Positions 1-7,907 of a DNA stretch of 36,420 bases are shown here, piece by piece (the first letter of the stretch is position 1; each line of letters starts with the position of its first letter). The notes under the pieces are model-generated. The model was not told where the DNA came from. It did not search any database and worked only from the letters and a program-made list of their open reading frames with translations. Where the stretch lies: assembly GCF_913055755.1 (NCBI RefSeq), contig NZ_CAJXKH010000030.1, positions 1 through 36,420 on the forward strand, written 5' to 3'. A program made the position numbers and the translations under genes. This DNA comes from an uncultured Microbulbifer sp. GTDB lineage: Bacteria; Pseudomonadota; Gammaproteobacteria; Pseudomonadales; Cellvibrionaceae.

Positions 1-612
1 GTGGTAGCAGACATGATGGTGAGCGTGGGCATCGACCGCGTTCTGACCGTCGACCTGCACGCGGAGCAGATCCAGGGCTTCTTTGATGTACCTGTGGATA
101 ACGTGTACGGCTCTTCTGTCTTGCTGGACGACATCGAGCGCCAGAGCTACGAAGACCTGGTGGTGGTTTCTCCCGACATCGGCGGCGTAGTGCGTGCCCG
201 TGCAGTCGCCAAGAGCCTGGACTGCGACCTGGCCATCATCGACAAACGTCGCCCGGCAGCCAACGTGGCCGAGGTGATGAACATCATCGGTGAAGTGAGT
301 GGCCGCACCTGTCTACTGGTGGACGATATGGTAGATACCGCCGGCACCCTGTGTAACGCTGCCGCCGCACTGAAAGATCACGGGGCCAAAAAGGTTGTGG
401 CCTACTGTACTCACCCGGTCCTGTCCGGCAAGGCAATCGACAACCTGAACAATTCTGTAATGGATGAACTGGTAGTCACCGACTCCATCCCCCTGGGCGA
501 CAAAATGGAAAAGGCTCCAAAGATCCGCCAGCTGACTCTTTCCGCCATGCTGGCCGAGTCCATGCGTCGCATCAGCAACGAAGAGTCCCTGTCGGCAATG
601 TTCCGTTCTTAA
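1..612 (+). CDS. prs: Ribose-phosphate pyrophosphokinase, C-terminal part (5' truncated by window)
   Basis: PRPP synthetase transfers pyrophosphate from ATP to ribose-5-phosphate to make PRPP for nucleotide, His and Trp synthesis in the cytosol. The 203 visible residues align by recall with about residue 113 to the end of the roughly 315-residue bacterial enzyme. Visible landmarks are [20 protein letters not shown] near the start, DKRRP around residue 80, and the PRPP-binding loop DDMVDTAGT around residues 108-116. The first codon GTG is an internal valine, not a start, because the reading frame enters from outside the window. The stop is TAA at 610-612. It is followed by rplY, pth and ychF on the same strand, a common gammaproteobacterial order. 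Identification is secure; only the N-terminal part is missing. Confidence 0.97.
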   Translation: MVADMMVSVGIDRVLTVDLHAEQIQGFFDVPVDNVYGSSVLLDDIERQSYEDLVVVSPDIGGVVRARAVAKSLDCDLAIIDKRRPAANVAEVMNIIGEVSGRTCLLVDDMVDTAGTLCNAAAALKDHGAKKVVAYCTHPVLSGKAIDNLNNSVMDELVVTDSIPLGDKMEKAPKIRQLTLSAMLAESMRRISNEESLSAMFRS

Positions 613-700
613 GGGTTCCGCTCGTAACCCCCAGTTGCGGCAGTTCGCCCTACCGGCAGACTCCCGCAGCGAAGACTGCGCGCATACCCGCGACAATACG

Positions 701-730
701 CTGGCAATCCCCAGCACTTGCCCTTAGAAT
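701..730 (+). promoter_or_regulatory. Candidate sigma70 promoter for rplY
   Basis: CTGGCA (701-706) and TAGAAT (725-730) are separated by 18 bp and are followed by a GC-rich stretch. The -35 matches consensus at 4 of 6 positions and the -10 at 5 of 6. It lies about 125 bp upstream of the rplY start, in the 243-bp gap after prs. Moderate to weak evidence; prs read-through is an alternative source of rplY mRNA. Confidence 0.4.
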
Positions 731-737
731 ACGCGCC

Positions 738-756
738 CGCCCGGCACTGCCGGGCG
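738..756 (+). terminator. Stem-loop between prs and rplY (weak terminator or leader hairpin)
   Basis: CGCCCGGC/GCCGGGCG form a perfect 8-bp stem around an ACT loop, followed by TTTA. The U-tract is short, so this is either a weak terminator for prs or a hairpin at the very 5' end of the rplY leader, since the candidate -10 lies immediately upstream. Confidence 0.4.
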
Positions 757-855
757 TTTACTATTGGGCGTTTCAATAGATTCTGCCCCTTTTATAGCAA
801 TGCCAGAAGGTTCCGGTCGCAGGTCCTTCTGGACAGACAACCTGAGGTTTACCCC

Positions 856-1485
856 ATGTCTGATTTCAAACTGAATGCCAGCGTCCGTAGCGACGAAGGG
901 AAAGGTGCGAGCCGCCGCCTGCGTCGCCTGGAAGCGAAAGTTCCGGCCATCATCTACGGCGGCAAGGCCGAGCCGCAGTCCATCGCCCTGCTGCAGAAGG
1001 ACGTATTCAAGGCCCTGGAAAACGAAGCTGTTTTCTCCTCCGTTCTGACCCTGAACGTAGACGGCAAGGAAGAGAGCGTGATCCTGCGCGACCTGCAGCG
1101 TCACCCGGCCAAGGCCATCCTGCTGCACGCTGACTTCCAGCGCGTTTCCGCGGACACCAAAGTACACGTGAAAGTACCGCTGCACTTCCTGAACGAAGAG
1201 TCCTGCAAAGGCGTCAAGGCTGGCGGTATCGTTTCTCACACCCTGACCGAGCTGGACATCAGCGCGCCGGCTTCCAAGCTGCCCGAGTTCATCGAAGTGG
1301 ACCTGGCCGGCCTGGAAATGGACGCCACCATCCACATCTCCGATCTCAAACTGCCGGCTGGCGTTGAGTCCGTAGATCTGGCCCACGGCGAAGACCACGA
1401 CCTGGTTGTTGCGTCCGTACACAAGCCGCGCGGCGCCGTAGAAGCTGAAGCCGAAGAAGGCGAAGGCGAAGAGTCCGGCGAGTAA
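856..1485 (+). CDS. rplY: 50S ribosomal protein L25 (general stress protein Ctc form)
   Basis: L25 binds 5S rRNA on the large ribosomal subunit. The 209-residue product is the long, two-domain Ctc/TL5 form. An N-terminal 5S-binding beta-barrel domain covers roughly residues 1-95 and includes a basic patch (GKGASRRLRR, about residues 13-22). A second beta-rich domain follows (about 100-190), then an acidic Glu-rich tail (EAEAEEGEGEESGE). The ATG at 856 was chosen over upstream in-frame codons because L25 proteins begin just before this motif and a GAGG Shine-Dalgarno lies about 8 nt upstream. The pth start follows after 43 nt, so the two are probably co-transcribed. Confidence 0.96.
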   Translation: MSDFKLNASVRSDEGKGASRRLRRLEAKVPAIIYGGKAEPQSIALLQKDVFKALENEAVFSSVLTLNVDGKEESVILRDLQRHPAKAILLHADFQRVSADTKVHVKVPLHFLNEESCKGVKAGGIVSHTLTELDISAPASKLPEFIEVDLAGLEMDATIHISDLKLPAGVESVDLAHGEDHDLVVASVHKPRGAVEAEAEEGEGEESGE

Positions 1486-1528
1486 TCTCGCTGGCAGATG
1501 TTCAGGCACCCTGAAAAGGTAAGTTGAC

Positions 1529-2134
1529 TTGAGCAAGGCTCCCGACACGCCCATCCAGTTGATCGTCGGCCTGGGTAACCCAGGCCCCGAGTATGACCGG
1601 ACGCGTCACAACGCGGGAGCCGACTTTGTCTCCGAGCTGGCCCGTATCCACGGTAGCCAGCTCGCGCCAGACAGCAAATATCACGGCCTCACCGGCCGCG
1701 TGCGAGTCGGCGGGCAGGATATCCGCCTGCTGATTCCCACCACCTATATGAATCGCAGCGGCCAGGCAGTGGGCCCGCTGGCGAACTTCTTCAAGATTCC
1801 CGTTCAGGCCATTCTGGTCGCTCACGATGAGCTGGACCTCCCCTCCGGTACCGCGCGCCTGAAAAGCGGCGGCGGGCACGGCGGACACAACGGCCTGCGC
1901 GACATCATCGCCGCACTGGGCAACAACCGTGAGTTTATGCGCCTGCGCCTCGGCGTCGGCCACCCCGGCAATGCCCGCGACGTGGTGAACTATGTCCTGC
2001 AGCGCGCACCCCGCGTCGAGCAGGACCAACTGGCCGAAGCCATCGACCGCGCTGTCGATGTGCTGCCAAGCGCCGCCAGCGGCGACTGGAACGCGGCCAT
2101 GAAAGCGCTTCACACCAATTCCAAAGCAAAGTAG
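1529..2134 (+). CDS. pth: Peptidyl-tRNA hydrolase (TTG start)
   Basis: Pth hydrolyses the ester bond of peptidyl-tRNAs dropped from ribosomes, recycling tRNA in the cytosol. The 201 residues show the family signature [17 protein letters not shown] (about residues 14-30) with the catalytic His at about residue 27 and substrate-contacting Asn at about 17. Further motifs are TYMNRSGQ and HDELDLPSG followed by the Gly/His-rich segment [12 protein letters not shown]. The TTG at 1529 is the only reasonable start. An in-frame TAA lies 7 nt upstream (1520-1522), and an AAAAGG-type ribosome-binding site ends about 9 nt before it. The gene lies between rplY and ychF, the usual arrangement. Confidence 0.96.
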   Translation: MSKAPDTPIQLIVGLGNPGPEYDRTRHNAGADFVSELARIHGSQLAPDSKYHGLTGRVRVGGQDIRLLIPTTYMNRSGQAVGPLANFFKIPVQAILVAHDELDLPSGTARLKSGGGHGGHNGLRDIIAALGNNREFMRLRLGVGHPGNARDVVNYVLQRAPRVEQDQLAEAIDRAVDVLPSAASGDWNAAMKALHTNSKAK

Positions 2135-2184
2135 ATAGCGGGCGGCAACGCTTCCGCCCCCTATTCAGCAACAGGATTCAAACC

Positions 2185-3276
2185 ATGGGTTTTACTTGCG
2201 GCATCGTCGGCCTGCCCAACGTGGGCAAATCCACTCTGTTCAACGCCCTGACCAAGGCCGGCATCGATGCAGAAAACTTCCCCTTCTGTACCATTGAGCC
2301 GAACGCTGGCGTAGTGCCGGTGCCCGACCCGCGCCTGGACAAACTGGCGGAAATCGTCAAACCCCAGCGCGTGTTCCCCACCACCATGGAGTTCACCGAT
2401 ATTGCAGGGCTGGTGGCCGGCGCCTCCAAGGGGGAGGGCCTGGGTAACAAGTTCCTCGCCAATATCCGCGAAACCGACGCCATCGCCCACGTAGTACGCT
2501 GCTTCGAGGACGACAACGTCATCCACGTGGCCAACAAGGTACATCCGGTGGCTGACATCGAGGTGATCAACACCGAACTGGCGCTGGCAGACCTGGATAC
2601 CGTGGAAAAAGCCCTGCAGCGCTATACCCGCGCGGCCAAGGGCCAGGACAAACACGCGATCAAGATGAAGGCGCTGCTGGAAAAGGTCCAGCCGCACCTG
2701 GATGAGGCCAAACCGCTGCGCTCCTTTGGCCTGAGCGATGACGAACTGGCAGACCTGCGGGAGCTGAGCCTGCTCACCGTCAAGCCCACCATGTACATCG
2801 CCAACGTGGACGAAGACGGCTTCGAGAACAATCCACACCTGGACGCCGTGGCGGCCATTGCCGCAGAGGAAAACGCGGTACTGGTGCCGATCTGCAACAA
2901 GCTGGAAGCGGAAATCGCCGAACTCGACGACGACGAAAAACAGGAATTCCTGGAAGAGCTGGGCATGGAAGAGCCGGGCCTCAACCGCGTGATCCGCGCC
3001 GGCTACCAGCTGCTGGGCCTGCACACCTACTTCACCGCCGGGGTGAAAGAAGTGCGCGCCTGGACCATCCCCCTGGGCGCCACCGCGCCGCAGGCGGCAG
3101 GCAAGATCCACACGGATTTCGAAAAGGGCTTTATCCGCGCTGAAGTGGTGAGCTATAACGACTTCGTCGCCAACAAGGGCGAAGCCGGCGCCAAGGAAGC
3201 CGGCAAGTGGCGTCTGGAAGGCAAGGAATACGTGGTCGCAGACGGCGATGTGGTGCACTTCCGCTTTAACGTCTGA
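2185..3276 (+). CDS. ychF: Redox-regulated ribosome-binding ATPase/GTPase YchF (Obg family)
   Basis: YchF/Ola1 is a universally conserved P-loop NTPase that favours ATP, binds ribosomes and is linked to oxidative-stress responses. The 363-residue length is standard. The P-loop GLPNVGKST lies at residues 9-17, the switch/G3 region reads [17 protein letters not shown] (about 72-88), and a NVDE motif sits in the G4 position (about 207-210). A helical insert follows, then a C-terminal TGS domain (about 280-363) ending [16 protein letters not shown]...[11 protein letters not shown]. An AGGA ribosome-binding site is 8 nt before the ATG. It lies 50 nt after pth, consistent with a pth-ychF transcription unit. 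Confidence 0.97.
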   Translation: MGFTCGIVGLPNVGKSTLFNALTKAGIDAENFPFCTIEPNAGVVPVPDPRLDKLAEIVKPQRVFPTTMEFTDIAGLVAGASKGEGLGNKFLANIRETDAIAHVVRCFEDDNVIHVANKVHPVADIEVINTELALADLDTVEKALQRYTRAAKGQDKHAIKMKALLEKVQPHLDEAKPLRSFGLSDDELADLRELSLLTVKPTMYIANVDEDGFENNPHLDAVAAIAAEENAVLVPICNKLEAEIAELDDDEKQEFLEELGMEEPGLNRVIRAGYQLLGLHTYFTAGVKEVRAWTIPLGATAPQAAGKIHTDFEKGFIRAEVVSYNDFVANKGEAGAKEAGKWRLEGKEYVVADGDVVHFRFNV

Positions 3277-3294
3277 TCGCAGCCGCTTCTCTCT

Positions 3295-3316
3295 CCGCTC
3301 CCGCCACAGGGAGCGG
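3295..3316 (+). terminator. Stem-loop after ychF
   Basis: CCGCTCCC/GGGAGCGG form a perfect 8-bp stem with a GCCACA loop, 18 nt after the ychF stop. It is followed by a C-rich rather than T-rich run, so it is at best a weak terminator or an mRNA-end stabilising hairpin. Confidence 0.35.
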
Positions 3317-3342
3317 CCCCCTCCCCCAATCCCGACAACGCT

Positions 3343-4257
3343 ATGTATCAATCCAACTGGAAAGTGGGCCTGCCGCTGGCGCTTACCACGGCTTTCCTCT
3401 GGGCCCTGCTGCCCATCGCCATGAAGGGCCTGATCGCGGATATGGATTCCACCACGGTCACCTGGTATCGCTTCTTCGGCGCCGCCCTGTTTGCCGGTGC
3501 GTTTTATGGCTGGCGGCGTGACCTGGCGCTGGGACAGTTGCTGCGCGGCAGGCTGCTGCCCTTTACCGTTCTGGCGGTCGGCGGCCTGCTGGGCAATTAC
3601 ATCGCCTACGCCTGGGGACTCAATTACATCACTCCGGGCGCCCTGCAGGTGCTGATCCAGCTGGCTCCCCTGCTCCTGTTGATATTCAGCGTGATCTGGC
3701 TGGGAGAACGCTTCTCGCCGCGCCAGTGGATGGGGGTATTGCTGGTGTGTATCGGCCTGCCGCTGTTCTTCAACCTGCGCCTGCAGGAGTTGCTGCGCGG
3801 CAACGACCCGCAATACCTGATCGGCGTCGGCCTGGTGGCGATCGCCGCGGTGACCTGGGCCGTGTACGGGCTCTTCCAGAAAAAGATTGTCGCGGAATCC
3901 CGCCCGCAGAACCTGCTGATGATGATCTATCTGGCAGGCACCCTTTGCTTCCTGCCAATTGCCACACCCAGCAGTGCGCTGCAGCTGGATACCCTGGGGT
4001 GGGCGTTGCTGCTGTTCCTCACCGCAAACACCCTGATCGCCTATGGCGCCTTTGCCAAGGCCATGGCCGCGTGGGAGGCCTCACGGGTAAGCGCCACCCT
4101 GGCCCTGGTGCCCTTGATGACTCTGGCCCTGAGCACCCTTATAGGTACCCTGTGGCCCGGCTTTATCGAGCTCGAGCCCATGAACTGGATCAGCTGGCTG
4201 GGTGCGCTGGCGGTGGTTTTCGGTTCGCTGACCGCCGCCATCGGCCGCGGACGCTGA
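3343..4257 (+). CDS. EamA/DMT-superfamily transporter (RhaT/YdcZ-type permease)
   Basis: An inner-membrane carrier of the drug/metabolite transporter superfamily with unknown substrate. The 304-residue product is almost entirely hydrophobic. About ten membrane segments are arranged as two EamA repeats (about residues 8-140 and 155-300). The start of repeat 1 reads LALTTAFLWALLPIAMKG. Repeat 2 begins around IGVGLVAIAAVTWAVYGLFQKK. The ATG at 3343 gives a normal N-terminus, although no strong Shine-Dalgarno is visible. Members export amino acids, purines or other metabolites, and nothing in the neighbourhood fixes the substrate. It sits between the ychF unit and the tRNA operon. Confidence 0.88.
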   Translation: MYQSNWKVGLPLALTTAFLWALLPIAMKGLIADMDSTTVTWYRFFGAALFAGAFYGWRRDLALGQLLRGRLLPFTVLAVGGLLGNYIAYAWGLNYITPGALQVLIQLAPLLLLIFSVIWLGERFSPRQWMGVLLVCIGLPLFFNLRLQELLRGNDPQYLIGVGLVAIAAVTWAVYGLFQKKIVAESRPQNLLMMIYLAGTLCFLPIATPSSALQLDTLGWALLLFLTANTLIAYGAFAKAMAAWEASRVSATLALVPLMTLALSTLIGTLWPGFIELEPMNWISWLGALAVVFGSLTAAIGRGR

Positions 4258-4303
4258 TTTCAACATTGCGCGCTAACCCACTGATTAATTTACTAAAAAG
4301 GTG

Positions 4304-4332
4304 TTGACAGCCACCGGCCTCGCCCCCATAAT
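4304..4332 (+). promoter_or_regulatory. Strong sigma70 promoter of the tRNA operon with stringent-type discriminator
   Basis: A perfect -35 TTGACA (4304-4309) and a -10 CATAAT (4327-4332) are separated by exactly 17 bp and followed by a GC-rich discriminator (TCGCGCCCTC). This architecture is typical of stable-RNA promoters under ppGpp control; the regulation itself is inferred. A small stem-loop (CTCGG/CCGAG, 4340-4353) lies in the leader before the first tRNA. Confidence 0.85.
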
Positions 4333-4362
4333 TCGCGCCCTCGGTTAGCCGAGAACGTTTGT

Positions 4363-4439
<77 letters not shown>

Positions 4440-4446
4440 TTTTCCT

Positions 4447-4467
4447 CTGTGAGGACCAGCCTCACAG
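4447..4467 (+). other. Intergenic stem-loop between the two tRNAs
   Basis: CTGTGAGG/CCTCACAG form an 8-bp perfect stem around ACCAG. No U-tract follows, so it is more likely a spacer hairpin for precursor-tRNA processing than a terminator. Confidence 0.5.
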
Positions 4468-4476
4468 CACCTTTAC

Positions 4477-4551
4477 TGGGGTGTAGCCAAGCGGTAAGGC
4501 AGCGGGTTTTGATCCCGTCATGCGTAGGTTCGAATCCTACCACCCCAGCCA
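4477..4551 (+). tRNA. tRNA-Gln (TTG anticodon)
   Basis: The acceptor TGGGGTG/CACCCCA pairs perfectly (4477-4483 with 4541-4547), with discriminator G4548 and encoded CCA (4549-4551). The anticodon stem GCGGG/CCCGT holds a TTTTGAT loop with anticodon TTG (4509-4511). The T-arm GTAGG/CCTAC has a TTCGAAT loop. The sequence resembles E. coli tRNA-Gln. It is co-transcribed with the tRNA-Met gene 37 nt upstream. Confidence 0.96.
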
Positions 4552-4652
4552 TATTTATAGTTGGCAGTGAGTCTGGCGAAAGCAGCGCACTCTGACAGGT
4601 TCGAGCCGGAGCTGGCGCAGCCAGCGGAGACCAGCGAGCCGCAGGCGAAGCT

Positions 4653-4674
4653 AATCCTAGCACCCCAGCCATAT
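4653..4674 (+). repeat. Partial duplicate of the tRNA-Gln 3' end
   Basis: Positions 4653-4674 repeat 4533-4554 with 21 of 22 bases identical (C4540 becomes G4660), at an offset of 120 bp. The copy carries the T-stem 3' strand, the 3' acceptor strand, G73 and CCA of tRNA-Gln, plus the following TAT. No matching 5' half exists upstream of it, apart from an isolated AGGTTCGA (about 4598-4605). That stretch matches the T-arm and is separated from the copy by about 47 bp of foreign-looking GC-rich sequence. Best read as a decayed second tRNA-Gln or the footprint of a lost element. Confidence 0.8.
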
Positions 4675-4677
4675 ACA

Positions 4678-4713
4678 CAAGAAAGGCGATTCCTTGCGGA
4701 ATCGCCTTTCTTG
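4678..4713. terminator. Strong, probably bidirectional terminator between tRNA operon and TauE/SafE gene
   Basis: CAAGAAAGGCGATTCC/GGAATCGCCTTTCTTG form a perfect 16-bp stem around TTGC. The forward side ends in CTTTCTTGTTTAT, and the reverse side also ends in a T-rich strand. It lies 20 bp before the stop of the convergent gene, so it can end both transcripts. Confidence 0.88.
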
Positions 4714-4733
4714 TTTATACCTGACACACCCTC

Positions 4734-5768
4734 TCAAGTAGCGACAGAAACAACTCCCTCTTCCCCACAGTCCACAGCCCGAGCTATACGCAACCGCTCC
4801 CGACGCAGCCCCAGCAGCCTGAGTGCTTCAAAGCCGCCCAGGCAGACAAGCACCGCAAGTAGTGCCAGTGCCAGGCCCGACACCCCGAGCGTGGCGCGCT
4901 CGGAAAAGCAGGCCCATACAAACTGCACCACACACAGCAGAGCCACCACCAACAGCGTGGGCCGGCGCCCGATCAGCCCGACCACAAACACACCCAGCGG
5001 AGCCCCGAGTGCCACCACCGGCGCCGCCGCCAGCCAGTTACCCAGTACCCCGGGCTGCCAGTCGCCGGAAAGGCTCTTCACCGCAACGCCCACCAGCGAA
5101 GTAAACGCCATGATCACCACCGAGGTAGGAATCGCCACCTTCAGATCCACCCGGCTCAGCAAAACCAGCGCCGCGTAGACCACCATATCGATCCCGACAC
5201 CGGTCACCGACACAGCCGAGAACCCGGCCACCGCGCCGAGAACCAGGCCCACGCGGAAGTCCGCCGGGCAGCGGGGGTCGCCGGCGTGATCGTGGCCGGT
5301 AATTTCATTCAGGCGGTACAGGTGCAGGATACCGAAGCTGCCCCAGATCACAGCAAACGCCAGCTTCACCCAGAGCTCGGGGACCAGGGGCGCAAAGAAA
5401 ATGATTCCCAGCGGGGTAGCCACCAGGCTGCCCAGCAGTGCACCGCGCAACATGGCCCACGCCAGCGGCTGACGGCGACAGAAGATAAAGATACTGGCGC
5501 TGACCATACCAATGGATTGCACCGCAAAACTGAAGTCCCGCCCGAGACTGGCGGGCATATCAAACAGCAGCACGAGAACAGGAAAGCCCACGGTACCACC
5601 GCCCATCGGGGTCGAGCCCGCGGCGTAGCTGCCGATGGCCATGGATAGCGCCATTGGCCAGTGCTCCGCCACCAGTCCCCACAGCCCCTGTCCAAAGACA
5701 AACAGCGCCCACAGGCCGTAAAACATGCCCAGAAAGGTCAACCAGACGGCATAGCGGGAGAAATTCAT
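4734..5768 (-). CDS. Sulfite exporter TauE/SafE-family membrane permease
   Basis: A multi-pass inner-membrane protein of the TauE/SafE family, whose members move sulfite, sulfoacetate or other organic anions; the substrate here is unknown. The 344 residues contain about eight hydrophobic segments in two halves. Each half has a Gly-rich family motif: GSTPMGGGTVGFPVL in the first (about residues 51-65) and SAVSVTGVGIDMVVY in the second. A cytoplasmic loop between the halves carries RLNEITGHDHAGDPRC. The ATG at 5768 was chosen because the frame upstream encodes 64 residues with no family character. It follows the SapC gene after 91 nt that contain a hairpin, so it may be a separate unit. Confidence 0.85.
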   Translation of the reverse strand: MNFSRYAVWLTFLGMFYGLWALFVFGQGLWGLVAEHWPMALSMAIGSYAAGSTPMGGGTVGFPVLVLLFDMPASLGRDFSFAVQSIGMVSASIFIFCRRQPLAWAMLRGALLGSLVATPLGIIFFAPLVPELWVKLAFAVIWGSFGILHLYRLNEITGHDHAGDPRCPADFRVGLVLGAVAGFSAVSVTGVGIDMVVYAALVLLSRVDLKVAIPTSVVIMAFTSLVGVAVKSLSGDWQPGVLGNWLAAAPVVALGAPLGVFVVGLIGRRPTLLVVALLCVVQFVWACFSERATLGVSGLALALLAVLVCLGGFEALRLLGLRRERLRIARAVDCGEEGVVSVAT

Positions 5769-5828
5769 AGCGCGCGGGAGAGTGTCATCGGGGTCCAGGA
5801 AAGAAGAAGAAGAAACCCCCGGAAGGAT

Positions 5829-5850
5829 GGCGAGCCCCGAGGGACTCGCC
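5829..5850 (-). terminator. Stem-loop after the SapC gene
   Basis: GGCGAG/CTCGCC form the base of a stem that can extend through a T-G pair and CCC/GGG. It lies 9 nt after the SapC stop on the minus strand. No immediate U-run follows (T-rich only about 15 nt later), so termination may be partial and allow read-through into the TauE/SafE gene. Confidence 0.4.
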
Positions 5851-5859
5851 CACCAGAGA

Positions 5860-6576
5860 TCAGGCTTCGGCCTGCATCTTGGCCAGACGGGAGAACTGGT
5901 GCATGGAGCCCAGCTGCGCGTACAGCGGCGGCAGGAAGCCACGCTTGCGGAAATCGGCAAAGTCTTCTTCGCTCAATTCGCTCAGTTTCTTCTCATCAAC
6001 CATGTAAATACCGGTCAGGTTGATCTTCTCACCACCCGCGTTGACCGCAATATTCTGGGTAGTCAGCAGGTCCTTCTCCGCCAGAATGGTGATGAAAGCC
6101 TTGGTCATCTGGTCGCTTTCCAGGTAGCCAACCAGAGATTCTTTTTTGGCCTTCAGGTATTCGGTCTCTTCTCCGGCCTCGGAGAACAGGGCATTACCCT
6201 CTTCTTCACCAACAACCGGGCTGTTCTCGATCAGGCCAACCATCAGCTGCTCTTTGTTTTCGCCGGCCGGAGCCAGAACGAAGGGGTGGTTGCGCACAGC
6301 GCCCGGAACGAAAACACCTTTCCACTTTTCGCCGTCTACAAACAGGTTTTCGCCTACTTTCAGGCTCAGCAGCGCAACAGACTGGAACTGGTCGGTATCG
6401 GAGTTCTTGACGAAAACAATCGGGTATTCCGCACCCAAACGGGCGAATTCATGAGCAGTCACCGGCACCATGTGTGCGTTCTTTACGTGCTCAAAGGTCC
6501 CCAATTCACGGACTTTCAGCTTACCGTGGACGTCGCTGCGCAGAGGAACGATTTTTGGGGCTTCTACAGTGGCCAT
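5860..6576 (-). CDS. SapC-family protein
   Basis: 238 residues related to the SapC family (PF07277), first named after a Campylobacter S-layer-locus protein. Its biochemical role is unknown. It has no signal peptide or membrane segment and looks cytosolic. It opens with a basic, Pro/Val-rich strand region and has the family-like segments EFARLGAEYPIVFVKN (about residues 43-58) and GVFVPGAVRNHPFVL (about 87-101). The mid-region is acidic and the C-terminal part contains FRKRGFLPPLYAQLGSMHQ. An AAGGTG ribosome-binding site precedes the ATG at 6576. In many Xanthomonas, Caulobacter and marine gammaproteobacterial genomes, SapC genes sit beside glycan TonB receptors and cupin_8 or tryptophan-halogenase-like genes. 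The same grouping is seen here. Confidence 0.85.
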   Translation of the reverse strand: MATVEAPKIVPLRSDVHGKLKVRELGTFEHVKNAHMVPVTAHEFARLGAEYPIVFVKNSDTDQFQSVALLSLKVGENLFVDGEKWKGVFVPGAVRNHPFVLAPAGENKEQLMVGLIENSPVVGEEEGNALFSEAGEETEYLKAKKESLVGYLESDQMTKAFITILAEKDLLTTQNIAVNAGGEKINLTGIYMVDEKKLSELSEEDFADFRKRGFLPPLYAQLGSMHQFSRLAKMQAEA

Positions 6577-6621
6577 ACAACACCTTATTGAAATTTGAAG
6601 TTATTCTAAAAAAACCCGGAC

Positions 6622-6638
6622 AGTATATTTTTTATACT
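6622..6638. other. AT-rich inverted repeat upstream of the SapC gene
   Basis: AGTATA and TATACT flank TTTTT, in the 138-bp AT-rich gap between the cupin_8 gene and the SapC gene. It could be an operator or part of a promoter for the SapC gene. No clear -35/-10 pair could be assigned. Confidence 0.3.
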
Positions 6639-6714
6639 CAAAAACGGAAGCAAAAAGTTACACCAGTCAGGCGGAAGTTGCCAGTAAAAACCGTGCTCAC
6701 CCGTACCGGAGCGA

Positions 6715-7800
6715 TCACTCCTCCGACAGCTGCTTCAGCAGCCACGGGCGAATCTGATTCAAACGCTCTTCGCCGCTCTTATCCAGAAAGCCCCGAGCGG
6801 TCTCCGGGATGTGCCCCGCCACCTCGCTGTCGTTCCCGAACAGGTAAAAATCAAACAGCGCTTTCCAGGCTTGGCGAACCGGTTCCGAGCGGTCGCGAAG
6901 CGTCGCCATGGATAGCAGCATCGCATCCAGCGGCATTGCCCCCCTTGCCCCTCCGATCGCACCACCCTGCCAGTAATTGACCAGCACATTGATCTCATCC
7001 AGCGCCTCCACATGATGCCACCAGAGTGCGGGAATATAGATCGCATCTCCGGGGTTCAATACGGCCACCTGTGCATGTTCAAGTGCCTGCCTGAACCTGG
7101 GGAAGCGGTCAAAGTCGGGCTCATTCAGTGACACCATACTCACCGGCGCGCCAGATGGTGTCTTGTCGATTGGGCCTATATACAGGTTGGAGATCTGTTC
7201 CGGTGGGAACAAAACAAAACGGCGTCTTCCGGCAGCGACGCATGCGATATTTTCAGCATCGTCGTGATGGGTTGCCACAATGGTTTTTCCCCCAACCCAA
7301 ATACGGGGGCGCACAGAATCATCCATAAGTGACATCAGGTTTTCCAGATGCACATCCGTAAAATAGTCATCGGTATAAGCACTCTGCAGAGAGACTACGG
7401 GAGCATCTGGATCCCCCTTCTGCCTTAGCAAGCGCTCGGAAAACTCATAAAACGTTGTTTTAACCCGGCGAAAGTTAAACCCGCTCAGATCCGAGGTATA
7501 AAAATAGCGACCGCCGCTATCCCTCGGCGCCTCAACGGTTTTCACCGGGCCCGGAATGGTTTTTTTCTGTAGATACCGAATCAGCGATTTATCGGACTCT
7601 CGCGCCCGGGATACAAGCTCCCAATCGTCAACCAACCCACGCAAAACCACCGGCTGGTGCGCAGAAACTACGGAATTCTGGAAATAGTCGCGACTTACCG
7701 AGCTCACCTCCGGAATCGGCCGTATCCGCTCAAAAATGCCATCTACCATAATTGGTGGCTCCAATCTTGCTGATTGCAGCGGCACCCCCGAAATAACCAT
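6715..7800 (-). CDS. Cupin_8 / FIH-like putative Fe(II)/2-oxoglutarate oxygenase
   Basis: A 361-residue soluble protein of the cupin_8 (JmjC-like) group, whose characterised members hydroxylate proteins or small molecules using Fe(II) and 2-oxoglutarate. The metal triad is visible: HxD at H178 and D180 (ATHHDDAENIACVAAGRRRF) and the distal His at about 262 in GDAIYIPALWWHHVEAL. The distal motif is very like the human FIH motif. The N-terminal segment PEVSSVSRDYFQ...QPVVLRGLVDDW is typical of the family. The start at 7800 is the longest; ATG at 7749 (MVDGIFER) is an alternative with a GGAG-like site. A TATAGT box (7832-7827) may supply its own promoter, because a terminator separates it from the TonB receptor upstream. 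Substrate unknown; in this context a partner of the receptor or SapC system is possible. Confidence 0.8.
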   Translation of the reverse strand: MVISGVPLQSARLEPPIMVDGIFERIRPIPEVSSVSRDYFQNSVVSAHQPVVLRGLVDDWELVSRARESDKSLIRYLQKKTIPGPVKTVEAPRDSGGRYFYTSDLSGFNFRRVKTTFYEFSERLLRQKGDPDAPVVSLQSAYTDDYFTDVHLENLMSLMDDSVRPRIWVGGKTIVATHHDDAENIACVAAGRRRFVLFPPEQISNLYIGPIDKTPSGAPVSMVSLNEPDFDRFPRFRQALEHAQVAVLNPGDAIYIPALWWHHVEALDEINVLVNYWQGGAIGGARGAMPLDAMLLSMATLRDRSEPVRQAWKALFDFYLFGNDSEVAGHIPETARGFLDKSGEERLNQIRPWLLKQLSEE

Positions 7801-7862
7801 CAGGTTACCGCTATTACCTTCAGGGCACTATAACACCGATCATTTACACTTTTTTCGCGCAT

Positions 7863-7888
7863 AAAAAAACCGGGTCAGTGACCCGGTT
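7863..7888 (-). terminator. Rho-independent terminator of the TonB-receptor gene
   Basis: On the minus strand AACCGGGTC/GACCCGGTT form a 9-bp stem with a 3-nt loop (7868-7888), followed by a run of T on the RNA-sense strand (7867-7863). It starts 20 nt after the TonB-receptor stop, so the receptor is probably monocistronic. Confidence 0.88.
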
Positions 7889-7907
7889 TTGTCTGACAGA
7901 AAAGCTA

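Noticed and set aside
2161..3813. 550-codon minus-strand ORF opposite ychF
   Set aside because: Shadow ORF; ychF has its full P-loop and TGS domains on the plus strand.
4653..4713. A complete second tRNA-Gln downstream of the first
   Set aside because: Only the 3' 22 bp are preserved; no acceptor 5' strand, D-arm or anticodon arm precedes them.
5785..5802. Single TGTCAT near the TauE/SafE start as a fifth NagR-like site
   Set aside because: There is no matching left arm; it is only a half-site.
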